Shown in pieces: positions 24,599 through 34,019 of a DNA stretch of 64,000 nt (its first letter is position 1; the number at the start of each line of letters is the position of its first letter). Both the position numbers and the translations under genes were made by a program. The notes below the pieces were generated by a model. That model was not told the origin of the DNA. It ran no database searches and saw nothing but the letters and a program-made list of their open reading frames with translations. The stretch comes from Kineosporia aurantiaca JCM 3230 (GTDB lineage Bacteria > Actinomycetota > Actinomycetes > Actinomycetales > Kineosporiaceae). Where the stretch lies: the NCBI GenBank assembly GCA_000719025.1, contig JODP01000020.1, positions 62,001-126,000 on the forward strand, written 5' to 3'.

Positions 24599-24996
24599 GC
24601 CTGCGGTCGTGCGGACTTCGAATCCGCGAAAACGACCGGCGGCCGGGGAGGAACAGATTCCTCAGGCGTCCGCGACAGGCGTTGATTGGCCCCCGTGGCC
24701 AGACGCTCTCAGCGTGCGGGTGACGGCGCGGGTGGTCAACCGGAACGCCCGTCGGCCGGGAAAGCGAGGCTGACCTGCGGTTTCGTAAGTTACGGAAGCG
24801 TAGGGGAATCGTTGTCGTGCGGGGCGCCGTTACATCCGGCCCGCAAGGTTCCCCGGAATGGCCGAACGGTTGCCGCAGTGAACCACCGCAACGCAGGCTT
24901 GGTGCGGTGGCGGCGATCCGGTCGTCGAGACGTCACCCGGTGTTTGGTTGCCACGGATTGGGTGGTCGTGATGGCTCACGCGCGAGGACGGAACCC
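24599..24996. other. divergent promoter region, 398 bp
   Basis: This region separates the MFS gene (minus) and the membrane protein (plus). It contains the CGTAAGTTACG palindrome listed separately and a T-arm-like GACTTCGAATCC at about 24617, without the rest of a tRNA. No gene was recognised. Confidence 0.5.
24781..24797. promoter_or_regulatory. palindromic operator candidate
   Basis: CGTAAGTTACG (24784-24794) is a perfect 11-base palindrome about its central G, within a 17-base near-palindrome TTTCGTAAGTTACGGAA. It lies in the gap between the divergent MFS and membrane protein genes. Spacing and symmetry suit a TetR- or MarR-type dimer; the binding protein is unknown. Confidence 0.45.
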
Positions 24997-26259
24997 ATGC
25001 TCCAACAGCTGACCGGAGGCCGCGGCCGGCTCCGGCGATCCACCCCGAACCTGCTCCTCGCCGCCGGGGTGATCGTCCTGGCGTTGGCCCTGCTGGCCGG
25101 GGTGCTCGGCTGGCAGGGTCTGGTGCAGCGGGCCGACGCCCTGGACCGGGCCCGGGCCGAGACCGCGCAGCAGGTGAAGATCCAGACCGCGCGCACCTCG
25201 CTGGTGATCGCCGACACCGACGCCGGCACCGACGTGCTGACCGGCGCCGATCCCGGCCTGTTCCGCTACCGGGAATTTGGGTTCGACCTTCAGCCGGCCA
25301 CCCTCGGCCTGGTCACCGGGGCCCGGACCGATGCCGACGCCGCCACCCTGGCCACCGCCAACAGCTACCTCACGCGGTACGCCATGCAGGTGCAGGCCGC
25401 GCGCACGCTGGCCCAGAACGGTAACGAGGCCAGGGCCACGACGACCCTCACCGCGGCCTCCGGAATCCTGCACAACGCGGTCCTGCCCCGCCTGGCCGAC
25501 GTGCAGCAGGCCAGTCAGGACCGGCTGAAGGACGACGAGAGCGCCGCCGATCTAGCTCCGTTGATCGCGATCCTGGTTACGTTGCTGGCTGTCCTGGCGA
25601 TCATCGGCGTGCACCTGTGGCTCACCCGCCGCACCCGCCGCCTGCTCAACCTGCCGCTGGTCGCCGGGGTGGTGCTGCTCATCGTGATCACCGTGGCCGG
25701 GGCCGTGGTGGTCTCGCGGAGCCAGAACCGGGTGGTGGAGGCTAAGGACCACGCCCTGTCGGTGGTGGACGCGCTGGTCGAGGCCCGGTTCTCGGCCTTC
25801 GATGCCCGCTCCAGCGAGGCCCTGGGGGTGCTGAACGGAGCCACGGTGGACCAGGAGGCGGTCTGGGCGAAATCCGTGGAGCAGGCCGAAACGTCCCTGG
25901 GGACGGCGGCCTCGGGGCAGTCGTCGGGGGTCCAGTCCGACGTCAAGGACATCACCGCCGATCTCGACCAGTACCGCAAGGCCCACCAGGCCCTGCTGGC
26001 CGCGGCCCGGGCGGGCCGGACGGCCGAGGTCGAGCGGATCGCTTCAGGCCCGGCGCCGACCGAATCGGTCGGCGCTTTCGAGCAGTTCGATGCCTTCAGC
26101 GGGGCCCTTCTGGCCCGTCAGGTGCAGTCCGCGGACGACGCCTGGACGTCGGCGGGGGACGATCTGCGCCTGGTCGGCTGGATCACGCTGGTGGTCGGGC
26201 TGCTGGCGGCGGTGCTCGGCTGGAGCGGGATCGCCACCCGCCGCCGCGAGTACCGATGA
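24997..26259 (+). CDS. membrane protein with two extracytoplasmic helical domains
   Basis: A 420-residue protein with four membrane segments (about residues 15-37, 183-203, 214-236 and 390-410). Between segments 1-2 and 3-4 are two extracytoplasmic, helix-rich domains of about 145-155 residues, each starting with a similar A-x-x-x-A-R/E-A pattern. They look like paired four-helix-bundle sensor domains of chemoreceptor type. No kinase, HAMP or other cytosolic output domain follows, so it may sense or scaffold with another protein. The start is ATG 24997, with GAGGA upstream; the longer frame to 24817 is the leader. Function unknown. Confidence 0.65.
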   Translation: MLQQLTGGRGRLRRSTPNLLLAAGVIVLALALLAGVLGWQGLVQRADALDRARAETAQQVKIQTARTSLVIADTDAGTDVLTGADPGLFRYREFGFDLQPATLGLVTGARTDADAATLATANSYLTRYAMQVQAARTLAQNGNEARATTTLTAASGILHNAVLPRLADVQQASQDRLKDDESAADLAPLIAILVTLLAVLAIIGVHLWLTRRTRRLLNLPLVAGVVLLIVITVAGAVVVSRSQNRVVEAKDHALSVVDALVEARFSAFDARSSEALGVLNGATVDQEAVWAKSVEQAETSLGTAASGQSSGVQSDVKDITADLDQYRKAHQALLAAARAGRTAEVERIASGPAPTESVGAFEQFDAFSGALLARQVQSADDAWTSAGDDLRLVGWITLVVGLLAAVLGWSGIATRRREYR

Positions 26260-26317
26260 GAAAGCGGGCCGCGCGTCGTCCTAATCGGTAACCGCACCCT
26301 CCGGGAAGGATTGCCGC

Positions 26318-26902
26318 ATGTTCGACTTCGAGCCCGCCACCACGGAGGCCGCCCGTCTGCTCGACGGGGTCCGCGAAGCAGACCTGACCAAACCCTCGCC
26401 CTGTGAGAAGTGGCCGGTGGCAACCGTTCTCAACCACCTGCTCGGCCTGGGCGTGGCGTTCGCGGCCGGCGCCGCGAAGACACCGCTGCCGTTCGACGGG
26501 CCACCGCCGCAGCCCACTCCGGACCTCTCGGCCGGCTGGCGGAAGGAGCTGCCCCGCCGTCTCGACGCCCTGGCCGCGGCGTGGGCCGATCCCGCCGCCT
26601 GGAACGGGATGACGCAGGTGGCCGGGGTGGACATGCCCGGTGAGGTCTGCGCGCTGGTCGCCCTGGACGAGGTGATGGTGCACAGCTGGGACCTGGCCGT
26701 CGCGACCGGGCAGCGGCTGACCGTGGACCCGGCCCTGGCCGGCGCGCTGTTCGACTTCTGGGCCGGGCAGGAGGGGGACACCGGGGACCTGCCGTTCCGG
26801 CAGGTGATCTTCGGGGAGATCGTCGAAGTACCCCCGTCGGCCACGGTGTTCGACCGGGTCCTCGGCCTGACCGGTCGCGATCCGTCCTGGACGGCCGCCT
26901 GA
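26318..26902 (+). CDS. TIGR03086 family (DinB / mycothiol maleylpyruvate isomerase-like) protein
   Basis: A 194-residue four-helix metal-binding protein of the TIGR03086 family. It has the N-terminal DLTKPSPCEKWPVATVLNHLLG, where the His is the first metal ligand, and ALDEVMVHSWDLAVATGQ, with the later Glu/His ligands. Relatives use mycothiol as cofactor or are uncharacterised. GGGAAGGA precedes the ATG. It lies just ahead of the truncated globin gene. Confidence 0.85.
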   Translation: MFDFEPATTEAARLLDGVREADLTKPSPCEKWPVATVLNHLLGLGVAFAAGAAKTPLPFDGPPPQPTPDLSAGWRKELPRRLDALAAAWADPAAWNGMTQVAGVDMPGEVCALVALDEVMVHSWDLAVATGQRLTVDPALAGALFDFWAGQEGDTGDLPFRQVIFGEIVEVPPSATVFDRVLGLTGRDPSWTAA

Positions 26903-26933
26903 AAAACATCGCCGCAACCAGCGTCCACCATTT

Positions 26934-26947
26934 GTAATCATGATTAC
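26934..26947. promoter_or_regulatory. perfect 14-bp palindrome upstream of the truncated globin gene
   Basis: GTAATCATGATTAC is a perfect palindrome ending 10 bases before the globin ATG. It lies in the -10 or leader zone, so a bound repressor would block expression. It is AT-rich against its surroundings. The family of the regulator is not evident. Confidence 0.65.
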
Positions 26948-26957
26948 CCTGTAACGC

Positions 26958-27425
26958 ATGGCCAACGATGAACCCACGCTGTTCGCGTGGGCGGGTGGGG
27001 CGGCTGCCTTCGAGCGGCTGATCAACGCGTTCTACGACCGGGTGCAGCAGGACGATCTGCTGTCGCCTCTCTTTCCCGGTGGCGTGAGCCAGGCCCATCG
27101 GGAGCACGTGACGGCCTGGTGGTGCGAGGTTTTCGGGGGCCCGGCGCGCTACACCGAGGAACTCGGCGGCTACCCGGCGATGCTGCGGCACCATCTCGAC
27201 CTCGGCATCACGGCCGAGCAGCGGTTCCGCTTCGCCTCGCTGATGAGCCGGGCGGCGGACGACGCGGGGCTGCCGGACGATCCGGAGTTCCGGGCCGCGT
27301 TCGTCGGTTACGTGGAATGGGGTACTCGGCTGGCGCTGGGGAACTCGCAGCCGGGGGCCGCAGTGGCGACCGAGGCCCCGGTCCCGCACTGGGGCTGGGG
27401 AGTGGCGCCACCGTATCGGCCCTGA
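26958..27425 (+). CDS. glbO: truncated haemoglobin (globin-like)
   Basis: A 155-residue truncated globin, probably group II, for oxygen or nitric-oxide chemistry in the cytosol. The N-terminal FERLINAFYDRVQQDDLLSPLFPGG has the B10 Tyr and the family P-L-F-P. MLRHHLDLGIT holds the proximal His, and VEWG has the Trp expected at G8 in group II. It has a Pro/Trp-rich tail (HWGWGVAPPYRP). A perfect palindrome lies just before the start. It may be cotranscribed with the TIGR03086 gene, although the palindrome suggests its own promoter. Confidence 0.85.
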   Translation: MANDEPTLFAWAGGAAAFERLINAFYDRVQQDDLLSPLFPGGVSQAHREHVTAWWCEVFGGPARYTEELGGYPAMLRHHLDLGITAEQRFRFASLMSRAADDAGLPDDPEFRAAFVGYVEWGTRLALGNSQPGAAVATEAPVPHWGWGVAPPYRP

Positions 27426-27433
27426 GCCGAGAA

Positions 27434-27471
27434 CGGCCGGGCCCGCCCTCCCCAGAGAGCGGGCCCGGCCG
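27434..27471. terminator. bidirectional terminator between globin and DUF3349 genes
   Basis: A perfect 13-bp GC stem (CGGCCGGGCCCGC, 27434-27446, with 27459-27471) encloses a 12-base loop. It lies 9 bases after the globin stop and between convergent genes, so it probably serves both. Confidence 0.8.
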
Positions 27472-27476
27472 GCGCC

Positions 27477-27540
27477 AGGCAGTCCTTGTCGAGGTCAGTC
27501 CTGTTCTCAGGTCAGTCCTGGTCCAGGTCAGTCCTTGTCG
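27477..27540. repeat. four imperfect 15-17 bp tandem copies across the DUF3349 stop
   Basis: Units at 27477-27491, 27492-27508, 27509-27524 and 27525-27540 share AGGTCAGTCCT. The last copy contains the DUF3349 stop and final codons; the other three extend past the stop, so the 3' end has been copied outward. Confidence 0.85.
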
Positions 27541-27839
27541 AGGTCGCCGAGGGGCCAGCCACCCGCCGCGAGACGGGCGGAGACCCGGGCGATCTCCTCC
27601 GGCGAGGCCGTGTCGAGCGTGGCCTCACCGATCATGCGCTCGATGTCCGCCGTGGTGATCTCCCCGCCGAGCTCGGCCTGCATGGCCAGGTCGGCGGAGA
27701 TCTGCTTGACCTCGGTCTCGGTCAGCTTCCGGCGGAGCAGGCCGAGCAGGACCACGTAGTCCTGCTGCGGCACACCGGTCGGGTATCCGGCGCGAAGCCA
27801 GGACACGACGCGGGTGACGACGTTGAGTTCATCGGCCAC
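27528..27839 (-). CDS. DUF3349 protein (Rv0543c-like)
   Basis: A 103-residue DUF3349 protein. The N-terminal NVVTRVVSWLRAGYPTGVPQQDYVVLLGLLRRKLTETEV is the family signature and matches M. tuberculosis Rv0543c as I recall it. It is a small helical cytosolic protein of unknown role. It is the last gene of the pit operon, in the order pit, small membrane protein, DUF3349, conserved with mycobacteria. Confidence 0.88.
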   Translation of the reverse strand: MADELNVVTRVVSWLRAGYPTGVPQQDYVVLLGLLRRKLTETEVKQISADLAMQAELGGEITTADIERMIGEATLDTASPEEIARVSARLAAGGWPLGDLDKD

Positions 27840-27854
27840 CGGGGAAAACTCCTG

Positions 27855-28163
27855 TCACTTGTCGTGGATCGAGGGCCAGACGTGCGAGAAGTCGACCTCC
27901 TTGCCGGCGCCGGTGGCGACGATCAGGACGATCCCACCGATCACCACCAGGAGCACGACGGCGAAGCAGAGGAAGGCGACGGCCTGACCGGCCGGGTGCG
28001 GAGAGGGCAGGACGCCCTCGGAGTGCTGTTCCGCGTCCCCGCCGGTTCCGTACGCCATCGAGCGGACACCCACCGCGAACAGCGCGGGCAGACCGGCCCC
28101 GAGGATCAGGCTGGCGACGAAGATCTTCCAAAGGTCTTCCCAGACCAGGTGAAGCGTGTGCAT
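27855..28163 (-). CDS. small membrane protein (Rv0544c-like)
   Basis: A 102-residue protein with two hydrophobic segments (residues about 12-33 and 58-83) joined by a polar loop (GTGGDAEQHSEG). It holds the same position, size and topology as M. tuberculosis Rv0544c, between pitA and the DUF3349 gene. Function unknown; it may be an accessory to the phosphate transporter. It lies 13 bases after the pit stop and 15 bases before the DUF3349 start. Confidence 0.8.
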   Translation of the reverse strand: MHTLHLVWEDLWKIFVASLILGAGLPALFAVGVRSMAYGTGGDAEQHSEGVLPSPHPAGQAVAFLCFAVVLLVVIGGIVLIVATGAGKEVDFSHVWPSIHDK

Positions 28164-28176
28164 GTCTTCAGGCTCC

Positions 28177-29391
28177 TCAGGCGTCCGCGGTCTGACGGTC
28201 GGCGGCGGGGGCCTCCCACTCGTCGTTGACGTTGCCCGGGTGCACGGGCTCCTTGCGGGAGTGCAGGTACATGTAGGTCGCGGCCGCCACCAGGATCGCG
28301 GTAATCACGATCGCGCCGAACAGGCCGCCGCCCAGAACATCCGCGATGTACCAGGTCAGCGCGCCGACCACGCCGGCCGCGGGAAGGGTGATGACCCAGG
28401 CGGCGAGCATCCGGCCGGCCACCCGCCAGCGCACCGTGGCGCCCGGCTTGCCGACCCCGGTACCCAGGATCGAGCCGGTGGCGACGTGCGTGGTGGACAG
28501 GGCGAAGCCGAGGTGGCTGGAGATCAGGATGACCGCGCCGGAGGCCGCCTCGGCCGCCATGCCCTGCGGGGCGGCGATCTCCACGAGGCCCTTGCCGAGC
28601 GTGCGGATGATCCGCCAGCCGCCCAGGTAGGTGCCCGAGGAGATGGCGATCGCGCAGGCCGCCTTCACCCAGAACGGGATGTTCGCGGTGTCGGTCCAGT
28701 GGCCGGAGGCGATCAGCGCGAGGGTGATGACACCCATCGTCTTCTGCGCGTCGTTGGTGCCGTGGGCCAGCGAGACCAGCGAGGCCGAGCCGATCTGGCC
28801 CCAGCGGAAGCCCTGGTCGGTGAAGCGCTGGGCCACCCCGGTGGTGATCCGGTAGATCAGCCAGGTACCGGCGGCGGCGACGACGCCGGCGATGATCGGG
28901 GAGGCCAGCGCGGGCAGGATGACCTTGCCGATCACCCCGTCCACCTTCGAGCCGTCACCGTTCCAGTTGACCCCGCTGGTGCCCAGACCGGCCATCGTGG
29001 CGCCGATCAGACCACCGAACAGGGCGTGCGAGGAGCTGGAGGGCAGACCGAGCAGCCAGGTCGCCAGGTTCCAGACGATGCCGCCGATCAGGCCGGCCAG
29101 GACGATCAGGAGGAGGTCGGACCCGCCGCCGTCGAGCAGCGCGGGTTTGGGAGTGCCGTCGGAGTTCTGGATCTTCACCACGGCGTTGGTCACCGTGAGA
29201 GCCACTTCGACGGACAGGAAGGCACCTACGAGATTCAGGATGCCGGACAACGCGACGGCGACCTTGGGGGTCAGGGCGCCGGTCGCGATGGACGTGGCCA
29301 TGGCGTTGGCCGTGTCGTGGAAGCCGTTCGTGAAGTCGAACGCAAGAGCGACCACGACAACAAGGATGAGGATCACCGTTGCGGTCGTCAC
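28177..29391 (-). CDS. pit: inorganic phosphate transporter, PiT family
   Basis: A 404-residue low-affinity phosphate/proton symporter in the membrane. The two inverted PiT signatures are clear: FTNGFHDTANAMATSIATGAL at the N-terminus and SLAHGTNDAQKTMG in the second half; the TWLLGLPSSSSHALFGGLIGA motif follows the first. About ten membrane segments are evident. It uses a GTG start with a poor ribosome site. No PHO box was found in the 47-base gap upstream. It heads the operon with the two small genes and functionally connects to phoU at 3.2 kb. Confidence 0.93.
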   Translation of the reverse strand: MTTATVILILVVVVALAFDFTNGFHDTANAMATSIATGALTPKVAVALSGILNLVGAFLSVEVALTVTNAVVKIQNSDGTPKPALLDGGGSDLLLIVLAGLIGGIVWNLATWLLGLPSSSSHALFGGLIGATMAGLGTSGVNWNGDGSKVDGVIGKVILPALASPIIAGVVAAAGTWLIYRITTGVAQRFTDQGFRWGQIGSASLVSLAHGTNDAQKTMGVITLALIASGHWTDTANIPFWVKAACAIAISSGTYLGGWRIIRTLGKGLVEIAAPQGMAAEAASGAVILISSHLGFALSTTHVATGSILGTGVGKPGATVRWRVAGRMLAAWVITLPAAGVVGALTWYIADVLGGGLFGAIVITAILVAAATYMYLHSRKEPVHPGNVNDEWEAPAADRQTADA

Positions 29392-29438
29392 AACCGTCAG
29401 GTTTCACCCAGAATCGCGTTCGGATCTAGGGGTTTGAG

Positions 29439-32135
29439 TCAGGTGTCCGGCGCTGTTCGCCGTCCGTTCACTTGATGTGAGGAGGCAACTACTTTATGCG
29501 GCAAAACGGACGAGGACCTGCGGCTGAGCAAATCGCGAACCGCACCTGCGGAGGCCGTCAGCAAAGCCTGCGCAGCCAGTTCGCGGGACTCGCCGAGGCC
29601 CGTCTGCCTGACCGTGTGTTTGATGTCCGGAACCGCGCGCGGGGTGACGCTCAACTCCGTGACGCCTAGTCCAGCAAGAAGTGGCGCCGCCCGCACGTCG
29701 GCCGCCATTTCCCCGCAGACCGCGACCTCCGCCTGCCCGGCCGCGCCGTTGCTGGTGGCCCGGATCAGCTGCAGCACCGCCGGGTCGAACGGGTCGCCGA
29801 GCGCCGCCACCGCGTCGTTCCCGCGCTCCGCGGCCAGCGTGTACTGAGTCAGGTCGTTCGTGCCGATGCTGAAGAAGTCCACGTGCGGGGCCAGCGCGGC
29901 CGCCTTCAGAGCCGCCGCCGGGACCTCCACCATGATCCCGATCTGCAGGCCGAGGGGTATTCCCTTCCCGTCCAGCACGCTGTCCAGAAGGCTGCGCGCC
30001 GCCAGGAGCTCGTCGAGCGTGCTGACCATCGGGAACATCACGCTGACCGGCGTCTGCCGGGCCACCCGGACGATCGCCCGCAGCTGATCGGTGAGCAGAC
30101 CGGTCCGGCTCAGCCCGAGCCGCAAACCCCGCACCCCGAGGAACGGGTTCGCCTCGGCCGGCATCGGCAGGTAGCCCAGCGGCTTGTCGCCCCCCACGTC
30201 CAGGGTGCGCAGGGTGATCCGCTCGCCGCCGAACGCGTCGGCCAGATCCAGATAGGCCGATTCCTGCTCGTCCACGTCCGGCGCGGTCTCCCGGTTCAGG
30301 AACAGGAACTCGGTGCGGACCAGCCCGATCAGGTCAGCCCCCATCGCCCGGGCCGCGGTCGCCTCCGCCGGGGTGGACGCGTTGGCGCCGACCAGAACCC
30401 GGAACCCGTCGCGGGTCACGGCCGGTTCGTGGGCCGTTCGCAGCGCCGTTTCGGTTGTCTTCCGGGCGTTCTCGGCTCTCTGGGCAAAGCCGGCCTGCAC
30501 CTCTTCGCCTGGATCCACGACAAGTTCGCCGGTGGATCCGTCCAGTGCCACGACGGTTCCTTCGGCCAGCTCCAGCACGTGGGCGCCCGCGGCGACGACC
30601 GCGGGGATGCCGCGGGCCCGGGTGAGGATCGAGGCGTGGCCGGTCGGGCTGCCGAACGCCATGACCACGCCCGGTGTGGTTCCCGGGTCGAGGGTGGCGG
30701 CTTGGGCGGGAGTGAGGTCTGGGACGACGAGAATGCCGGTTTGGTGGCGGTTTTGGGTATGCTTGTTGAGGAGTTCGGCGAGCACCTGTTCGCCCACGGC
30801 CCTTACGTCAGTGGCTCGTGCGGCCAGGTACTCGTCGGTGAGGTCGGCGAATTCGAGGGCGGTTTGGCGGGCCACGGTGGCCCAGGCCTGGGCCGCTGAT
30901 TCACCGTTGGTGATGCGCTCATGGGCTTCCTGGAGGAGGGCCGGGTCTTCCAGGAGGCTCAGGTGGGCGTCAAAGATGGCGGCTTCGTCGTGGGGGAGCT
31001 GGTCGCGCAGGGTTTGGGTGGTGAGGCGGACCGTCGCCAGGGCGGCTTCCAGGGCCTGCTTTTCGAGTTCGGGGGTTTGTTTGGGGACGCTGGTCAGCTC
31101 GGTTGCGTCGAGGGTGGGGCCCTGGGTGCCCTGCCGGACCGGGCCGATCGCGATGCCGGGGGAGGCGGGGAGGGCGTTTGTTTCGGAAGTGGGGACGCTG
31201 GGGGTGGGCCTGGTAGTGGGCGCTGGGGTGATTCCGGAAGTGGAGAGGTCGGGGGATGCGGCCTGGGCGGGCGCTGAGGCGATTTCGGAAGTGGGAATGC
31301 TGGGGGTGGGCTCGGTGGTGAGGGCTCGGTCGGTTCCGGACGGGGGGATGTCGGAGGTGCCGTTTCCGGTGGGTGCCGGGTTGGGGGCCGTCGACGTCCT
31401 CGGTTCGTCGAAGTTTCTTTCGGCCAGGGCTTTCAGCAGCTCCAAGGCGGTGGCGGCGGCCTTGCCGGTGGCGCGGGCCTCGACCTCGTGGCCGGACTGC
31501 GCACCGAGGATGGCGATGCGGGAGAGGCTGGCCGCCGAGACCCAGGCGGAATCGGTGGTGACGTTGCGGATTTCGACCTGGGCATCCAGGTCGCGCAGTT
31601 CGGACACCAGAAGCGCGGCCGGTCGGGCGTGCAGGCCGTGGGCGGGGGTGACGGTGAAGCGTAGAGTCGCTGGTTCCTGGCTGGGTGACGGTTCGGCGGA
31701 CAAGGTCTCCGCGCCCCCGACCTCCTCAGCGTCGGCGAGCTGGGACTGCTTGCCCGCCAGGCCGTTGCGCGCCTCGTCGGCCACGGCAAATCGATCAGCC
31801 CCGGAAGCGGCCGTGACCACCGCGGCCACCAGTCCCTCGACCAAGGGGGCCGAGCAGAGCAGCACGCGTTCCCGGGTCTCCTCGTCGACCAGTTCCAGCG
31901 CCAGCTCGGCCGAGAGCACGGCGCTGCCCAGGTCCATCAGGACGAGGACGCCGTCCTCGCCGTCGACCTCGGTGAGTGCTTCGGAGATGGCGACCGCATC
32001 CGTCCCCAGAGTCTCCTCGTCCAGCCCGGCCGCGACGGCGATCGCGACCGGGCGGCCCGGCGTCATCTCCTCCGCGAGCGCGACCGCGGCCCGGGCCAGG
32101 GCCCGGCTGTGGGAGACGACGACGATCCCGATCAT
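29439..32135 (-). CDS. dhaM: DhaM: EIIA(Dha)-HPr-Enzyme I fusion for dihydroxyacetone kinase
   Basis: An 898-residue multiphosphoryl-transfer protein that passes phosphate from PEP to DhaL-bound ADP. The domains are: EIIA of the mannose family, residues 1-125, with His9 (VVSHS); HPr, about 155-240, with His169 (GLHARPA); a Pro/Thr/Ser linker, about 245-320; and Enzyme I, about 325-890, with His500 (TGHASIL). The EI also has its PEP-binding barrel (GLVRTEFLFLNRE, MFPMVST, IGTNDLTQYTLA and VCGEMAAD). E. coli DhaM has only an EI fragment, so this version can start from PEP without general PTS proteins. The linker repeats TPSxPTSE, coded by a repeated DNA stretch at about 31180-31313. The start is ATG 32135, just after the dhaL stop. 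Confidence 0.93.
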   Translation of the reverse strand: MIGIVVVSHSRALARAAVALAEEMTPGRPVAIAVAAGLDEETLGTDAVAISEALTEVDGEDGVLVLMDLGSAVLSAELALELVDEETRERVLLCSAPLVEGLVAAVVTAASGADRFAVADEARNGLAGKQSQLADAEEVGGAETLSAEPSPSQEPATLRFTVTPAHGLHARPAALLVSELRDLDAQVEIRNVTTDSAWVSAASLSRIAILGAQSGHEVEARATGKAAATALELLKALAERNFDEPRTSTAPNPAPTGNGTSDIPPSGTDRALTTEPTPSIPTSEIASAPAQAASPDLSTSGITPAPTTRPTPSVPTSETNALPASPGIAIGPVRQGTQGPTLDATELTSVPKQTPELEKQALEAALATVRLTTQTLRDQLPHDEAAIFDAHLSLLEDPALLQEAHERITNGESAAQAWATVARQTALEFADLTDEYLAARATDVRAVGEQVLAELLNKHTQNRHQTGILVVPDLTPAQAATLDPGTTPGVVMAFGSPTGHASILTRARGIPAVVAAGAHVLELAEGTVVALDGSTGELVVDPGEEVQAGFAQRAENARKTTETALRTAHEPAVTRDGFRVLVGANASTPAEATAARAMGADLIGLVRTEFLFLNRETAPDVDEQESAYLDLADAFGGERITLRTLDVGGDKPLGYLPMPAEANPFLGVRGLRLGLSRTGLLTDQLRAIVRVARQTPVSVMFPMVSTLDELLAARSLLDSVLDGKGIPLGLQIGIMVEVPAAALKAAALAPHVDFFSIGTNDLTQYTLAAERGNDAVAALGDPFDPAVLQLIRATSNGAAGQAEVAVCGEMAADVRAAPLLAGLGVTELSVTPRAVPDIKHTVRQTGLGESRELAAQALLTASAGAVRDLLSRRSSSVLPHKVVASSHQVNGRRTAPDT

Positions 32136-32139
32136 CGCG

Positions 32140-32799
32140 CTACTTCCCGTCCTCACCGTCGATCAACGTGGTCGCCGCGGCCCGCACCAGCAGGGCGGCA
32201 CTGGTCGCGCCCGGGTCCTGATGACCCACGCTGCGCTCGCCGAGGTAGCTGGCCCGGCCCTTGCGGGCGAGCATCGGCGTGGTGGCGTCCCGGCCGGCCT
32301 CGGCCGCGTCGGCCGCGGCCCGGATCGCGGCGGCGAACGGCTTGCCCGCGCCGAGTTCCGCCTCGAGTGCGTCGGTGGCCGGGATCAGCGCGTCGAGCAT
32401 GGTCTTGTCGCCGGCCACGGCCTTGCCCCGGGCCTGCACGCCCTCCAGCCCGGCGCGGAACGCGTGGGCCACCGACTCCGGGCCGAGCGTGTCGCAGTCG
32501 CCCACCTTGGCCGCCATCCGCAGGAAGAACGTGCCGTACAGCGGCCCGCTCGCCCCGCCGACGGTGCTGACCAGCGTCATCCCGGTCTGCTTGAGGATCG
32601 CCCCGATGCTCTCCGGAGCGGTGTCCTCGTCGGCCAGCATGGTCACCACGGCCTTCATCCCGCGGGTCAGGTTCGAGCCGTGGTCGGCGTCGCCGATGGC
32701 CGAGTCCAGCTCGGTCAGCCCGGCCGCGTGCTCCTCGACGTCACCGGCGAACCGGATCAGCCAGGACCTCAGCGTGCTGACATCAATGATCTCGCTCAA
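32140..32799 (-). CDS. dhaL: dihydroxyacetone kinase ADP-binding subunit DhaL
   Basis: A 219-residue all-helical DhaL subunit that holds ADP/ATP as a bound coenzyme and phosphorylates dihydroxyacetone bound in DhaK. LDSAIGDADHGSNLTRGM supplies the Asp ligands for the two Mg ions; GGASGPLYGTFF and DATTPMLARKGRASYLGERSVGHQDPGATS complete the nucleotide pocket. It starts with TTG directly after the DhaK stop. The DhaM start follows 4 bases after its stop. Confidence 0.93.
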   Translation of the reverse strand: MSEIIDVSTLRSWLIRFAGDVEEHAAGLTELDSAIGDADHGSNLTRGMKAVVTMLADEDTAPESIGAILKQTGMTLVSTVGGASGPLYGTFFLRMAAKVGDCDTLGPESVAHAFRAGLEGVQARGKAVAGDKTMLDALIPATDALEAELGAGKPFAAAIRAAADAAEAGRDATTPMLARKGRASYLGERSVGHQDPGATSAALLVRAAATTLIDGEDGK

Positions 32800-33810
<1,011 letters not shown>

Positions 33811-33913
33811 TGAGGGCTCCTGCGGTGTGCCTGCGGTGGGACGGGTCTTGATCACCACTGGACCTCAACCTACGCCTGCACCCTGGGCCCCACCAGGGAG
33901 GTCCCCGCAAATA

Positions 33914-33923
33914 GACAGCTGTC
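33914..33923. promoter_or_regulatory. palindrome in the dhaK/SDR divergent region
   Basis: GACAGCTGTC is a perfect 10-base palindrome between the divergent dhaK and SDR genes, within ATAGACAGCTGTCGAA. It is a candidate operator for either gene. Short palindromes occur by chance, so this is modest support. Confidence 0.35.
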
Positions 33924-33929
33924 GAACTC

Positions 33930-33958
33930 TTCCCCGGAGGCGCCGGGCGAACTAGCGT
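33930..33958 (+). promoter_or_regulatory. candidate promoter of the mycofactocin-coupled SDR
   Basis: TTCCCC (33930-33935) and TAGCGT (33953-33958), 17 bases apart, point toward the SDR. The -10 box equals that proposed for manD. The leader to the GTG would be about 55 bases and contains AAGAGGAG. Confidence 0.4.
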
Positions 33959-34019
33959 GCGAGGCACAGTCCATCTGACGACGCCGCAACGACGCCGTGT
34001 TTCAAGAGGAGTGTTTTAC

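Noticed and set aside
24606..24640. tRNA-like T-arm GACTTCGAATCC
   Set aside because: The 5-bp T stem around TTCGAAT does not pair properly, and no acceptor, D or anticodon arm is present.
29392..29438. PHO box upstream of pit
   Set aside because: Only a single GTTCAC-like hexamer lies nearby (about 29466), without the direct repeat of a PHO box.
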